Shown piece after piece: positions 44,802-53,126 of a stretch of 64,000 nt of DNA. The position numbers were made by a program, and so were the translations under genes. Below the pieces are notes generated by a model that saw only the letters and a list, made by a program, of their open reading frames with translations, had not been told where the DNA came from and ran no database searches. Source of the stretch: Bacteroidales bacterium (GTDB lineage Bacteria; Bacteroidota; Bacteroidia; Bacteroidales; P3); contig JAFVBB010000014.1 in assembly GCA_017480225.1 (NCBI GenBank), positions 1 through 64,000 on the forward strand. The letters run 5' to 3'. The first letter of the stretch is position 1. Every line of letters begins with the position of its first letter.

Positions 44802-45392
44802 ATGAAACCCATTATGCCAACCGAGGGTCAGTTCGCCATGATGCAACTGCCCTACACCCAGTTGGGTGAGGCCATCAGCGCCAACACCCTGAGCTTCCAC
44901 CACGGCAAGCACCTCAAAGCCTATGTCGACAACCTCAACAAGGCGCTGCCTGGCAGCCCGATGGAGGGCAAGACCCTGCAGGAGGTGGTGTGCATGTCCG
45001 AGGGTGGCGTGCTCAACAATGCTGGCCAAGTGCTCAACCACACGATGTATTTCGAGCAGTTCTCCAACGCCCCGCAGGCAATGAGCGCGGACTTCAAGGC
45101 GCGCGTCGAGAAGGACTTTGGCAGCGTGGAGGCATTCCGCAAGGAGTTTGAGCAGAAGGGCGCCACGCTCTTCGGCAGCGGCTGGGTGTGGCTCAGCGCC
45201 GATGCCGAGGGGCGGTTGGTCATCAGCCAGCTCGCCAATGCCGACAACCCTGTGCGGCATGGCCTTTGCCCGCTGCTGACCTTCGATGTGTGGGAGCACG
45301 CCTATTATCTTGACTACCAGAACCGCCGTGCCGACTATTTGGCCGCTCTGTGGCAGGTGGTTGACTGGTCGGTGGTGGAAGGCCGCCTCTGA
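44802..45392 (+). CDS. sodB: Superoxide dismutase, Fe/Mn family
   Basis: Converts superoxide to O2 and H2O2. The 196-residue protein keeps all four metal ligands: H33 in SFHHGKH, H80 in LNHTMYF, and D162 and H166 in [14 protein letters not shown]. Fe is likely from the general resemblance to anaerobe enzymes, but Fe and Mn or cambialistic use cannot be settled here. The sequence begins [21 protein letters not shown], slightly extended before the usual LPY motif. Confidence 0.94.
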   Translation: MKPIMPTEGQFAMMQLPYTQLGEAISANTLSFHHGKHLKAYVDNLNKALPGSPMEGKTLQEVVCMSEGGVLNNAGQVLNHTMYFEQFSNAPQAMSADFKARVEKDFGSVEAFRKEFEQKGATLFGSGWVWLSADAEGRLVISQLANADNPVRHGLCPLLTFDVWEHAYYLDYQNRRADYLAALWQVVDWSVVEGRL

Positions 45393-45441
45393 CGCAGCCT
45401 GGCCGGCCTTTCTGTGTCTGGCCTCTGTAAGGACGCATCGT

Positions 45442-45467
45442 GGACGCATCGCGCCCGCGGTGCGTCC
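45442..45467 (+). terminator. Hairpin downstream of sodB
   Basis: GGACGCATCGC and GCGGTGCGTCC form an 11-bp stem with a single T-G pair and a 4-base loop, 49 bases after the sodB stop. The first arm is also duplicated directly upstream. The following sequence is T-rich but has no long T-run, so termination is likely but not certain. Confidence 0.5.
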
Positions 45468-45595
45468 CTGTCTTTCTCGCGCCGCCAACTCCGGGTGCCT
45501 GTAGGAAGCCAGCTGATTGTGCGCTTGGGCCTGATGGTGCAGGCTCTCTTTCTCCTGCTTTTGAAACTTTTTTTTATTGGTTTCAGAAAAGTTTG

Positions 45596-45603
45596 TATCT
45601 TTG
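45596..45603 (+). promoter_or_regulatory. -7 element upstream of structured RNA copy B
   Basis: TATCTTTG. A TTG lies 16 bases upstream, closer than the usual 19-20. Transcription would start near 45610. Confidence 0.6.
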
Positions 45604-45917
45604 CAACGTCAAACGTCGAGGCCCTGATGGGTTCGGGCGGGCGACAGACATAAGGAAAAGACGTTGAGTTAGACGTTATTCTTGCGGTGTACTTGAACTT
45701 CGCAACTTCAAAACTCCAACTGCACGATAACGCGATGACCGACGTCCATGGGTATGATATACGTAGGTTCCCCTATGGTATTTTCATATTGGTAGAGTTG
45801 TTTGGCATGGCCAACAGACCTACAGCGTGGGCTTCGACATTGCTTATCCTCAGTTGGAGGGCAATGCGAAGGCCTAAGTACACGGGATAAGCAAGACAGT
45901 TTAGACCCGCGCTTTTT
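45600..45917 (+). ncRNA. Structured RNA, copy B, leader of the CXXX-peptide operon (unassigned family)
   Basis: Same ordered elements as copy A. Hairpin GACGTT/GACGTT (45660-45665, 45672-45677) with a 6-base loop; an enclosing helix GTTAT/ATAAC around hairpin TTGAA/TTCAA, whose loop CGCAA can pair with TTGCG upstream; closing stem AGCGTGGG (45824-45831) with CCCGCGCT (45906-45913); inner stem CATTGC/GCAATG (45838-45843, 45861-45866); loop TTATCC (45844-45849) pairing with GGATAA (45885-45890). A T-run follows at 45913-45917. The central spacer differs from copy A in length and sequence. It ends 77 bases before the peptide gene. Confidence 0.7.
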
Positions 45918-45993
45918 CTATTGTGTTTACTTGAAAACGGAGGAACCCGAAAAGCCTGTAAGTGAGTAGGGGAGATATGTAAATTCTAACACA

Positions 45994-46311
45994 ATGGAGG
46001 AGAAGAAACAAAACAAAGAGAACGAAGAACTGCAAAGTCGCCGCCAGTTCTTCAAGGAGGCCGCCAAGAAAGTGCTGCCTGTGGTAGGTGCTATCGCACT
46101 CGCCAACATGCCAATTGTTGCCAATGCTGCAACAGTATCGGAAGACTTTCCCGAAGACTGTAATGGTAGTTGCAGTTATGGTTGTGGTCGTGTCTGCTCA
46201 ACGGGCTGTTCAAATTCATGTTCAGGCAGTTGTAGTGGTGGTTGCAAGGGTGGTTGTTATCGTAGTTGTAGTGGTTCTTGCAGTGGCTCATCGAAAGGAT
46301 ACAGGTATTGA
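45994..46311 (+). CDS. CXXX-repeat RiPP precursor with Tat signal
   Basis: A 105-residue precursor peptide. Residues 15-21 (SRRQFFK) match the twin-arginine consensus, followed by a hydrophobic stretch and a VANA-A cleavage-like site at about 45-46. The C-terminal part has 11 cysteines at 56, 60, 64 and so on to 96, each exactly four residues apart, with mostly Gly and Ser between. This is the pattern of the family annotated as CXXX-repeat peptides, predicted targets of radical SAM modification. It heads an operon with two SPASM-type proteins, a small accessory protein, TatA and TatC. Confidence 0.88.
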   Translation: MEEKKQNKENEELQSRRQFFKEAAKKVLPVVGAIALANMPIVANAATVSEDFPEDCNGSCSYGCGRVCSTGCSNSCSGSCSGGCKGGCYRSCSGSCSGSSKGYRY

Positions 46312-46312
46312 T

Positions 46313-47548
46313 ATGAGGAACACAACCAGTTGGCAGTCTGGAAGGACAAAGAACATCACGTTCATCGTCACGAAGGACTGCCAGTTGGCTTGCAAGTACT
46401 GCTACTTGGTGGGGAAGAACATCAAGGAGCGGATGTCGTGGGAGACGGCGAAGGAGTTCATCGACTTTGTACTTGTTCATGAAGACGAGTTCCGTGAGGA
46501 AAGCGTGGTATGGGACTTCATCGGCGGCGAGCCGTTCCTCGAGGTTGCGCTTATCGACCAGATATGCGACTACCTCAAGTTGCGCATGTACGAATTGAAC
46601 CACCATTGGTTCAACAGCTATCGCTTTTCGTTCTCCACCAACGGCATCAACTACCACACGCCTGAGGTGCAACGGTTCATTGAGAAGAACCACAGCCACC
46701 TCTCTATCGGCATCACCATCGACGGCACACGCCGCAAGCACGACCTTAACCGAGTGTGGAAGCAGCCTAAAGCCGACGAAAACGGCCTCACCATGCCCTC
46801 GGAGCGTGGCTCCTACGACGATGTGGTGCGCAACATACCGCTATGGCTGAAGCAGTTCCCTAACGCTGGAACCAAGGTGACTATCAGCAGTGCCGACATT
46901 CCCTATATCACTGAAAGCGTACTGCACCTCTACTCGCTTGGCATCCGTCAGGTGAACATCAACGTGGTGTTCGAGGACGTGTGGCAGGAAGGCGATGACC
47001 TGCGCTTCGAGGAGCAGCTGATGCAGCTGGCCGACGAGATCATCGACCGCGGACTGTACCAAGACTATGCCTGTTCGTTCTTCAGCGAAAACATAGGTAA
47101 GCCGCTGGACCCCGAGCGTGACAACCAGAACTGGTGCGGTGCAGGGAGAATGCTCTCCGTGGATGCGGCGGGCAATCTGTACCCCTGCACTCGTTTTGCT
47201 CAATACTCGCTGCGGAACAAGAAAGCCCTCGTCATCGGCAACATCAAGAACGGCATCAACCAAAACCTGTTGCGCCCCTTCCTCACCCTCGACCGCACCA
47301 CGCAGAGCCCGCAGAAATGCATAGACTGCGAGGTGGCTTCGGGCTGTGCCTGGTGCCAAGGCGAGAACTACGATGCGGCGCAGACCAACACCATCTACGA
47401 GCGCAGCACCGCCATCTGCCTGATGCATAAGGCACGCGTGCGCGCCAACAACTACTATTGGAACAAACTCTTCCGCAAGCTGGAGTTGGAAGGCCGCCGC
47501 AAGGAGTTTGAGGCCAACCGTCCCAAGTCTAACCCCACAATCTGCTAA
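46313..47548 (+). CDS. Radical SAM/SPASM peptide maturase, CXXX-repeat type
   Basis: A 411-residue enzyme expected to install thioether or other crosslinks on the precursor peptide. The radical SAM 4Fe-4S motif is KDCQLACKYCYL (C23, C27, C30), followed by WDFIGGEPFLE. The C-terminal SPASM domain has WCGAGRMLSVDAAGNLYPC and further Cys in CIDCEVASGCAWCQGE for auxiliary clusters. The start MRNTTSWQSGR lies 1 base after the precursor stop; an upstream open frame is a shadow of the repeats (poly-Val). The family name is recalled, not searched. Confidence 0.9.
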   Translation: MRNTTSWQSGRTKNITFIVTKDCQLACKYCYLVGKNIKERMSWETAKEFIDFVLVHEDEFREESVVWDFIGGEPFLEVALIDQICDYLKLRMYELNHHWFNSYRFSFSTNGINYHTPEVQRFIEKNHSHLSIGITIDGTRRKHDLNRVWKQPKADENGLTMPSERGSYDDVVRNIPLWLKQFPNAGTKVTISSADIPYITESVLHLYSLGIRQVNINVVFEDVWQEGDDLRFEEQLMQLADEIIDRGLYQDYACSFFSENIGKPLDPERDNQNWCGAGRMLSVDAAGNLYPCTRFAQYSLRNKKALVIGNIKNGINQNLLRPFLTLDRTTQSPQKCIDCEVASGCAWCQGENYDAAQTNTIYERSTAICLMHKARVRANNYYWNKLFRKLELEGRRKEFEANRPKSNPTIC

Positions 47549-47554
47549 AAGGCC

Positions 47555-48463
47555 ATGATGCAATATCTTGTCATATTATTGGACGACACATCGGTGAGCT
47601 ACTGCCACTGTGACAATCCGCACACCGAGCGACGACTGATAGCGCTCGAAACGCTGAAGCGTGGCATCCTCTACGCCATGAAGCAGAACCTGATGATTCA
47701 GTTCGTATACCCCGACTACGACCTGCCGCAGGAGTACCTCGACGCAATAGACAGCATCGACCACCACGACATTGTACCGGCTCCACGGCAGGGCGATGTG
47801 CAGGTGCTCTCGCAGTCCACCGCCGAGCGGAGCGAGGCGGTGTGTGTGCTGCGGCTGACCAAGGCGAAACTCTTTGCCTCCGAAGCGCCGGTATCCGCCC
47901 TGCTACGGAATGTCAGTCGATTGAACGTAGTCATCACCGACATTGAGAACTTCGCCGATGCCGACTTGCCGACCTATTCCGCCTTGCTGGAGAAGTGGGC
48001 TGCCGTGCTGAAAGAGGAGTACCTTGCCGGTCGTACACCGCAGCTGAACCTGCTGACCGACCGCATGATGCTCACCAAACCAAACCACTGCAATGCAGGA
48101 GTGGAAAACATCACTCTCGCCCCCAACGGCAAGTACTACCTCTGTCCGGCATTCTACTACAGCGACCCCGACAGCAGCATCGACCCCGACGACATCAAGA
48201 ACCAACAGCTGCTGAGGCTCGACCACGCGCCCATCTGTCGCCACTGCGACGCGCTGCACTGCCGTCGATGTGTGTGGCTGAACCAAAAGAGCACACTCGA
48301 CATCAACACACCAAGCCACGAGCAGTGCACGGTGGCCCACACCGAGCGCGAAGCCTCACGCCGCCTGCTGGAGGCACTGCGTGAGCATGGCACGTTCATG
48401 CCCGAAGTGCAGATAGAGAAACTGAACTATAACGATCCTTTCGAGGTCAGAAAACAATGGTAA
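47555..48463 (+). CDS. CXXX-repeat peptide maturase partner (SPASM-like, no radical SAM motif)
   Basis: A 302-residue protein. The N-terminal 170 residues look like a reduced TIM-barrel-type region but lack CxxxCxxC, so it is unlikely to cleave SAM. The C-terminal part keeps SPASM-like cysteines: HCNAGVENITLAPNGKYYLCPAF and CRHCDALHCRRC. This is the pattern of the pseudo-radical-SAM partners found in Bacteroidales peptide systems; it may bind the leader or scaffold the maturase. It follows the radical SAM gene by 6 bases, starting at either of two adjacent ATGs. Confidence 0.8.
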   Translation: MMQYLVILLDDTSVSYCHCDNPHTERRLIALETLKRGILYAMKQNLMIQFVYPDYDLPQEYLDAIDSIDHHDIVPAPRQGDVQVLSQSTAERSEAVCVLRLTKAKLFASEAPVSALLRNVSRLNVVITDIENFADADLPTYSALLEKWAAVLKEEYLAGRTPQLNLLTDRMMLTKPNHCNAGVENITLAPNGKYYLCPAFYYSDPDSSIDPDDIKNQQLLRLDHAPICRHCDALHCRRCVWLNQKSTLDINTPSHEQCTVAHTEREASRRLLEALREHGTFMPEVQIEKLNYNDPFEVRKQW

Positions 48464-48466
48464 AAC

Positions 48467-48742
48467 ATGATGAAAGAAAAGATTGGACAAGTAACCCCCG
48501 AAGAGCGCAACGAGATACAGCAGCTCTTTGAACGTCGCAATGGCCTCAACGAACTGGCCAAAGTGCTCACCTCCGACAACGATACCCTCTATCAGAAGTT
48601 GGTGAGAGACATGGGCGAGACCGGAACCAGGTTTCAGATCTGGTGGGATCGCATGGCTGCCAAGTATCAGTGGAAGCGCATTGACAAAGGACACTGGGAA
48701 ATAGACTTTGACACTTGTGACATTTATCTTACGGAGGAATAG
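48467..48742 (+). CDS. Small accessory protein of the CXXX-peptide system
   Basis: A 91-residue, mostly helical, soluble protein (TPEERNEIQQLFERRNGLNEL, quoted in part, then IWWDRMAAKYQW). No catalytic motif is seen. Its position and size match the protein annotated as CXXX-repeat peptide modification system protein. It may be a peptide chaperone or leader-binding factor. It starts 3 bases after the partner gene and ends 3 bases before tatA. Confidence 0.75.
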   Translation: MMKEKIGQVTPEERNEIQQLFERRNGLNELAKVLTSDNDTLYQKLVRDMGETGTRFQIWWDRMAAKYQWKRIDKGHWEIDFDTCDIYLTEE

Positions 48743-48745
48743 CCG

Positions 48746-48949
48746 ATGCGAATACTTGGAGTGATTGGAGGACAAGAAATAATAGTCATTGCCCTCATTG
48801 TGCTTGTACTTTTCGGTGGTAAAAAGATTCCGGAGCTGATGAAAGGTCTTGGGAAAGGCGTGAAGGAGTACAAGAATGCTATGAACGGCATTGACAGTGA
48901 TGTGGATGGCCAGGTTAACGAAGCCAAATCGGAACGGCCACAGAACTGA
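48746..48949 (+). CDS. tatA: Twin-arginine translocase subunit TatA
   Basis: A 67-residue TatA/E-type protein: a short hydrophobic helix (about 8-22), the hinge [20 protein letters not shown], an amphipathic helix, and an acidic/polar tail. It forms the protein-conducting part of the Tat system. The stop shares its last base with the tatC ATG (TGATG). Its place directly behind the peptide genes links it to export of the Tat-signal precursor. Confidence 0.93.
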   Translation: MRILGVIGGQEIIVIALIVLVLFGGKKIPELMKGLGKGVKEYKNAMNGIDSDVDGQVNEAKSERPQN

Positions 48950-49725
48950 TGGCTGAGGGGAAGACCTTTTGGGGGCATGTAGAGGTGCTGCGGTGGGTGC
49001 TGGTGAGGTGCATCGGCGTGGTGCTGGCATTGGCGATATTGGCATTTGTCAACAAGGAATTCGTCTTTGAGGAGTTGATACTTGCGCCATGTGACAGCGA
49101 TTTTGCAACCTACAGACTGCTGCGGACACTGGGTTTTGCAGTAGATGTCGGCAAGGTGGAAATGATCAATATCAACCTTGCCTCGCAGTTAATGACCCAC
49201 CTCAGCATCTCTTTTTATTTGGCAGTCGTGGTTGCGTTCCCATACCTCATCGTGGAACTGTGGCTATTCGTGAAACCTGCGCTGTATGGCGACGAGCGAA
49301 AGCCCGCAGTGGTGGCTATACTGGCGTTCTTCTTTCAGTTCTTCATGGGAATCGCATTGGCGTACTTCTTGATATTCCCGTTGACATTCAACTTCCTCGG
49401 CACATATCAAGTGAGCCAGAGGGTGGCGAACCAAATATCGCTCAATTCGTACATCAGCACCTTCATTGGGCTGCTGTTCATGATGGGGCTGGTGTTTGAG
49501 ATGCCGATTGTGGCCTATTTCTTCGCCAGAATCGGGGTGCTGAGATCTGACTTTTTGAAACGGTGGCGCAAGGTCGCGGTTGTTTTGGTGTTGGTGGCAT
49601 CCGCATTTATCACTCCATCGACTGATGTGTTCACCATGCTGCTGGTCGCACTGCCATTGTGGCTGTTATATGAGTTTTCGATTCTTGTATGCGTGAAGGC
49701 CGAGCGTAAATCAGACCAGTCATAG
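48949..49725 (+). CDS. tatC: Twin-arginine translocase subunit TatC
   Basis: The signal-peptide receptor of the Tat translocase, 258 residues with six helices. The cytoplasmic N-terminus reads FWGHVEVLRW; other bacteria have HLxELR there, and the HL(D/E)VLR-like form is the one that I recall for Bacteroidota. PALYGDERK keeps the glutamate of the first cytoplasmic loop. No tatB is seen, so this is a minimal TatAC system. It converges with aroK, overlapping by 6 bases. Confidence 0.94.
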   Translation: MAEGKTFWGHVEVLRWVLVRCIGVVLALAILAFVNKEFVFEELILAPCDSDFATYRLLRTLGFAVDVGKVEMININLASQLMTHLSISFYLAVVVAFPYLIVELWLFVKPALYGDERKPAVVAILAFFFQFFMGIALAYFLIFPLTFNFLGTYQVSQRVANQISLNSYISTFIGLLFMMGLVFEMPIVAYFFARIGVLRSDFLKRWRKVAVVLVLVASAFITPSTDVFTMLLVALPLWLLYEFSILVCVKAERKSDQS

Positions 49726-50199
49726 GTGTAATTGCGGCGCGTTGCCATCGAGGACTATCTGTGATTGCATATAGAATGGTTCCCGGATGGGCAGCTGCAG
49801 GGCAATCTTCTCACGTATCTCCTGTTCTGTCAGGCCACGCATGGCTGGACGGGGACGGTGGCTTCGCACGGCGCGTCGCAGTAGGTCGTCGACAGTCATC
49901 TTGAGGTAGACGGCTGTGCCGGAGCCTACGATGAAGTCCATGTTGCCACTGTGGCAGGGCGTTCCGCCACCAGTGGCGACAACCACGTTATCCCAAACGG
50001 CAGTGGTGTGCAGCAACTGAGTCTCCAACTTGCGGAATGCAGACTCTCCGAACCGCCTGAAGAAATCGTTGACCGTATAGTGGTAGTGCTGCTCGAACAC
50101 TTGGTCGAGGTCGGCAAACTCCATGCCACGCTCCATGGCGAGTTTCCGCCCAAAGGTGGTCTTACCGCTGTACATGTAACCAACCATATAGTACTTCAT
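49720..50199 (-). CDS. aroK: Shikimate kinase
   Basis: Phosphorylates shikimate in the chorismate pathway. The 159-residue protein has the P-loop GYMYSGKTT, the shikimate-binding DLDQVFEQ (the usual DxD region), FRKLETQLL and GGGTPCHSGN. RPRPAMRG is the lid region. It is slightly shorter than typical enzymes. Divergent neighbours do not suggest a pathway operon; recN lies 3 bases downstream of nothing shared except direction. Confidence 0.9.
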   Translation of the reverse strand: MKYYMVGYMYSGKTTFGRKLAMERGMEFADLDQVFEQHYHYTVNDFFRRFGESAFRKLETQLLHTTAVWDNVVVATGGGTPCHSGNMDFIVGSGTAVYLKMTVDDLLRRAVRSHRPRPAMRGLTEQEIREKIALQLPIREPFYMQSQIVLDGNAPQLHL

Positions 50200-50202
50200 G
50201 GG

Positions 50203-51861
50203 TCAGCACAGTTCCATTAGTTCTCGTGCGGTCTGCAATGCGGCTTGGGTCGGGGCTCCACTGCTGAGCATCGAGGCGACCTCGTGTATGCGCTCGTCTG
50301 TGTCGAGTCTCCGGATGTGGCTTACCGTGCGGTCGTTCTCCACTTGTTTGTATACCTTCAGATGTTGGCTGGCCTGGGCTGCAATTTGCGGCAAGTGGGT
50401 TATTGCCACAACCTGCATACGAGAAGCCATAGAGTGCAAGGTTTTTGCCACAGCCCCGGCAATGTCGCCACTTACTCCGGTGTCAATTTCGTCGAAAATA
50501 ATGGTAGGCAGCAGTTGGCAGCTGGTGAGTGTGCTTTTTATGGCCAGCATAAGTCGTGACAGTTCGCCGCCAGATGCAACCTGGCTGACATCGCGCAACT
50601 CGCCGCCACGGTTTGCATTGAAAAGCAACTGGACTGTGTCGTGGCCAAGAGGGGAGAAGTGCTCAGCCTTGTCGACTATGGCTTCGAACCGGGCCTCGGC
50701 CATGCCAAGCCTTTTCAAGGTGGGCAGCACCTGTGATGACAGCACCTGTGCGGCCTTGACACGGCTGGCAGTCAACTTCTCTGCAGCTGACTGCATTGCA
50801 GAGAACGCAATGTCTACAGCCTCCATTAGTTCGTGGATGCGACTGTCGAGCGATTCTATTGCCTGTAGCTTCTCATCAAGTGAGTGTTGCAGGCTGATTA
50901 GTGCTGCAATGTCCTGCACACCGTGTTTCTTTTCGAGCCGATAGATTAGTGCCAGGCGCTCATCCACTTGCTGCTGGTGCTCTGGGTTGAAGTTCACACC
51001 TTCAGCAGAATGGTGCAACTCGTTGCAGATGTCGTCGAGTTCAATCAGTGATGACTCCACTCTGCGTAGCAATGCCTCGGCGTCGGTATGGTATGCTGCA
51101 ATGTGTCCAAGCGAGGATTTTGCAGATCGAAGCCGAGCAAGAACCGATGTGTCGCTATCGTCATCGAGAGACAGAGTCGCTGTGGCAAGTCCTTCTTTTA
51201 CCGCCTCGGCATGAGACAAAAGAAGTGACTCCTGTTCGAGTTGTTCCTGCTCACCTTCGTGAAGGTTAGCCTCGGCCAGCTCATTAAGCTGGAACTGAAG
51301 ATAGTCCTGCTCTTTGTGACTTTCGGCTTCGCTTTCTGTGAGTGCCTCAAGATTGTGTTTAAGGTCAATGTATTCATTGTAGGCCGTACGATATTCGGTC
51401 AGACGATCCTTTTCTGCAAGAGCGTCGAGCAGGCCGATGCGGAGTTCCCTGTTGGAAAGTGTAAGTGTTTGATGTTGCGAGTGTATATCAATGATTTTGG
51501 CTCCAAGTTGTTGCAGGAAAGACAGCTGCACTGGTGTATCATTGGCGAAAGCACGGCTTTTTGCAGAGGGGAGAACTTCGCGCCGCAGTATCAGGTGGTC
51601 GTCGTAGTCTATATCTGCTTCATGGAAGAAAGTCTCAAGGCCAAGCCCGGCTACATTGAACTGTGCTTCGACCACGCACTTTCGCTCCTTGTCGGCAAGT
51701 ATCGCAGTGCTGGCTCTTTGTCCGAGCAGCATACCAAGCGCGCCAAGCATTATGCTTTTGCCGGCACCAGTTTCGCCGGTAATAACGACAAAACCAGTGT
51801 CAAATTCAATGTCGGTTTCGCGAATTAATGCGTAGTTCTCAATATGAAGATTGACAAGCAT
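50203..51861 (-). CDS. recN: DNA repair protein RecN
   Basis: SMC-like ATPase that acts at double-strand breaks. The 552-residue protein has Walker A GETGAGKSIMLGALGMLLG, a long coiled coil (about 150-370), the signature VASGGELSRLMLAIK and Walker B TIIFDEIDTGVSG. Length and order are normal for RecN. It lies 3 bases upstream of aroK, whose ATG follows its stop, so the two are probably co-transcribed; sufS is 21 bases upstream. Confidence 0.96.
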   Translation of the reverse strand: MLVNLHIENYALIRETDIEFDTGFVVITGETGAGKSIMLGALGMLLGQRASTAILADKERKCVVEAQFNVAGLGLETFFHEADIDYDDHLILRREVLPSAKSRAFANDTPVQLSFLQQLGAKIIDIHSQHQTLTLSNRELRIGLLDALAEKDRLTEYRTAYNEYIDLKHNLEALTESEAESHKEQDYLQFQLNELAEANLHEGEQEQLEQESLLLSHAEAVKEGLATATLSLDDDSDTSVLARLRSAKSSLGHIAAYHTDAEALLRRVESSLIELDDICNELHHSAEGVNFNPEHQQQVDERLALIYRLEKKHGVQDIAALISLQHSLDEKLQAIESLDSRIHELMEAVDIAFSAMQSAAEKLTASRVKAAQVLSSQVLPTLKRLGMAEARFEAIVDKAEHFSPLGHDTVQLLFNANRGGELRDVSQVASGGELSRLMLAIKSTLTSCQLLPTIIFDEIDTGVSGDIAGAVAKTLHSMASRMQVVAITHLPQIAAQASQHLKVYKQVENDRTVSHIRRLDTDERIHEVASMLSSGAPTQAALQTARELMELC

Positions 51862-51882
51862 TAGTATGTATTGTATTGAATG

Positions 51883-53094
51883 TCATCCAAGCATTGGCAG
51901 CACGCGTTCCAGCGCGGAGAGAAATGCTGCCACATCTTCTTCGGTGTTGTAAACGGCGAATGATGCCCGCACTGTGCCCGGTATACCATAGCGATCCATC
52001 ACAGGTTGAGTGCAGTGGTGGCCTGTCCTCACTGCAATGCCAAGTTGGTCGAGCAACGTGCCCACATCATAAGGGTGGGCACTCCCGATAAGGAATGACA
52101 GCACAGCGGCTTTGCCGTCCGCGGTGCCGAATATTTTGGCATCCGGAATGGCGTTTAACCCACGAGTGGCAGTCTCTAACAGATGATTCTCATGTTTTGC
52201 AATTGTATCGATGCCAATGGACTGGATGAACTCAACAGCCTTTCCGAGGCCTACCACATCGCCAACCGAGGGAGTTCCTGCCTCGAATTTATAGGGCAGC
52301 GCGTTGTATGTGGTGTGTTCAAAGGTCACGTTCTCAATCATCTCACCACCTCCCTGGTAGGGCGGAATTTGGTTGAGAAGTTGTTCTCGTCCATACATCA
52401 CGCCCACCCCCATTGGGCCATACATCTTATGCCCGGAGAAACAATAAAAGTCGCAGTCCAGTGCAGAAACATCGACTTTGGTATGGGCTACAGCCTGTGC
52501 CCCGTCGATTAACACAGGTACCCCGTGCTGGTGTGCAATGGCAATCATTTCTGCTATTGGATTCACGGTTCCCAGTGTGTTGCTGACATGACATATTGCC
52601 ACAATTCGTGTGTTTTTGTTGAACAGGTCTTGGTATGCATCCAAGTCCAGCACGCCGGAATCGTTGAATGGGATGACTCGCATTGTTGCCCCGGCAAGTT
52701 GCCATGGAACGATGTTGGAATGATGTTCCATTCCTGTGCAAATTACTTCATCGTTACCGCTGAAGAAACGCTTTGCAAAACTTGCCGCCACCAGGTTGAT
52801 GCTTTCGGTTGTCCCTCGTGTGAAAACCACTTCCTCGGACTTTCTTGCTCCGATGAAACCCTGAACCTGCTTTCTTACATTCTCGTACATCTCTGTTGCT
52901 TTTGCAGCAAGGAGGTATGTGCCACGGTGAATGTTGGCATTGCAACCGCGATAATAACTGTCAATTGATTCAATCACGGTAAGTGGTTTCTGTGTTGTGG
53001 CGGCATTGTCAAGGTACACAAGCTCGCGGCCGTGTATCTGGCTGGACAGGATGGGGAATTGCGCCCGAATGGATCTTAGCAGGGAGATATCCAT
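51883..53094 (-). CDS. sufS: Cysteine desulfurase, SufS type
   Basis: PLP enzyme that takes sulfur from cysteine for Fe-S cluster assembly. The 403-residue protein has YLDNAATTQKP, FTRGTTESINLVA, the PLP lysine in SGHKMYGPMGVG and the catalytic cysteine in RTGHHCTQPVM, the short-loop type II (SufS/CsdA) arrangement. No other suf genes adjoin it here. Fe-S demand in this window is evident from NqrF and the radical SAM enzyme. Confidence 0.95.
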   Translation of the reverse strand: MDISLLRSIRAQFPILSSQIHGRELVYLDNAATTQKPLTVIESIDSYYRGCNANIHRGTYLLAAKATEMYENVRKQVQGFIGARKSEEVVFTRGTTESINLVAASFAKRFFSGNDEVICTGMEHHSNIVPWQLAGATMRVIPFNDSGVLDLDAYQDLFNKNTRIVAICHVSNTLGTVNPIAEMIAIAHQHGVPVLIDGAQAVAHTKVDVSALDCDFYCFSGHKMYGPMGVGVMYGREQLLNQIPPYQGGGEMIENVTFEHTTYNALPYKFEAGTPSVGDVVGLGKAVEFIQSIGIDTIAKHENHLLETATRGLNAIPDAKIFGTADGKAAVLSFLIGSAHPYDVGTLLDQLGIAVRTGHHCTQPVMDRYGIPGTVRASFAVYNTEEDVAAFLSALERVLPMLG

Positions 53095-53126
53095 GTTTGC
53101 TGTGTTCTTGTTGCTATGCTTGATAA

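Noticed and set aside
45600..45917. tmRNA, RNase P RNA, SRP RNA or 6S RNA
   Set aside because: I find no tRNA-like ends or tag frame, no RNase P core motifs and no SRP tetraloop, and the same element occurs twice in the window.
46088..46312. Upstream extension of the radical SAM gene with a valine-rich segment
   Set aside because: It is the second frame of the Gly/Ser/Cys codons in the precursor gene; the enzyme starts at 46313.
48949..49725. TatC lacking the usual HLxELR glutamate
   Set aside because: The variant HVEVLR fits the HL(D/E)VLR-type form that I recall for Bacteroidota TatC, so it is a lineage trait and not a defect.
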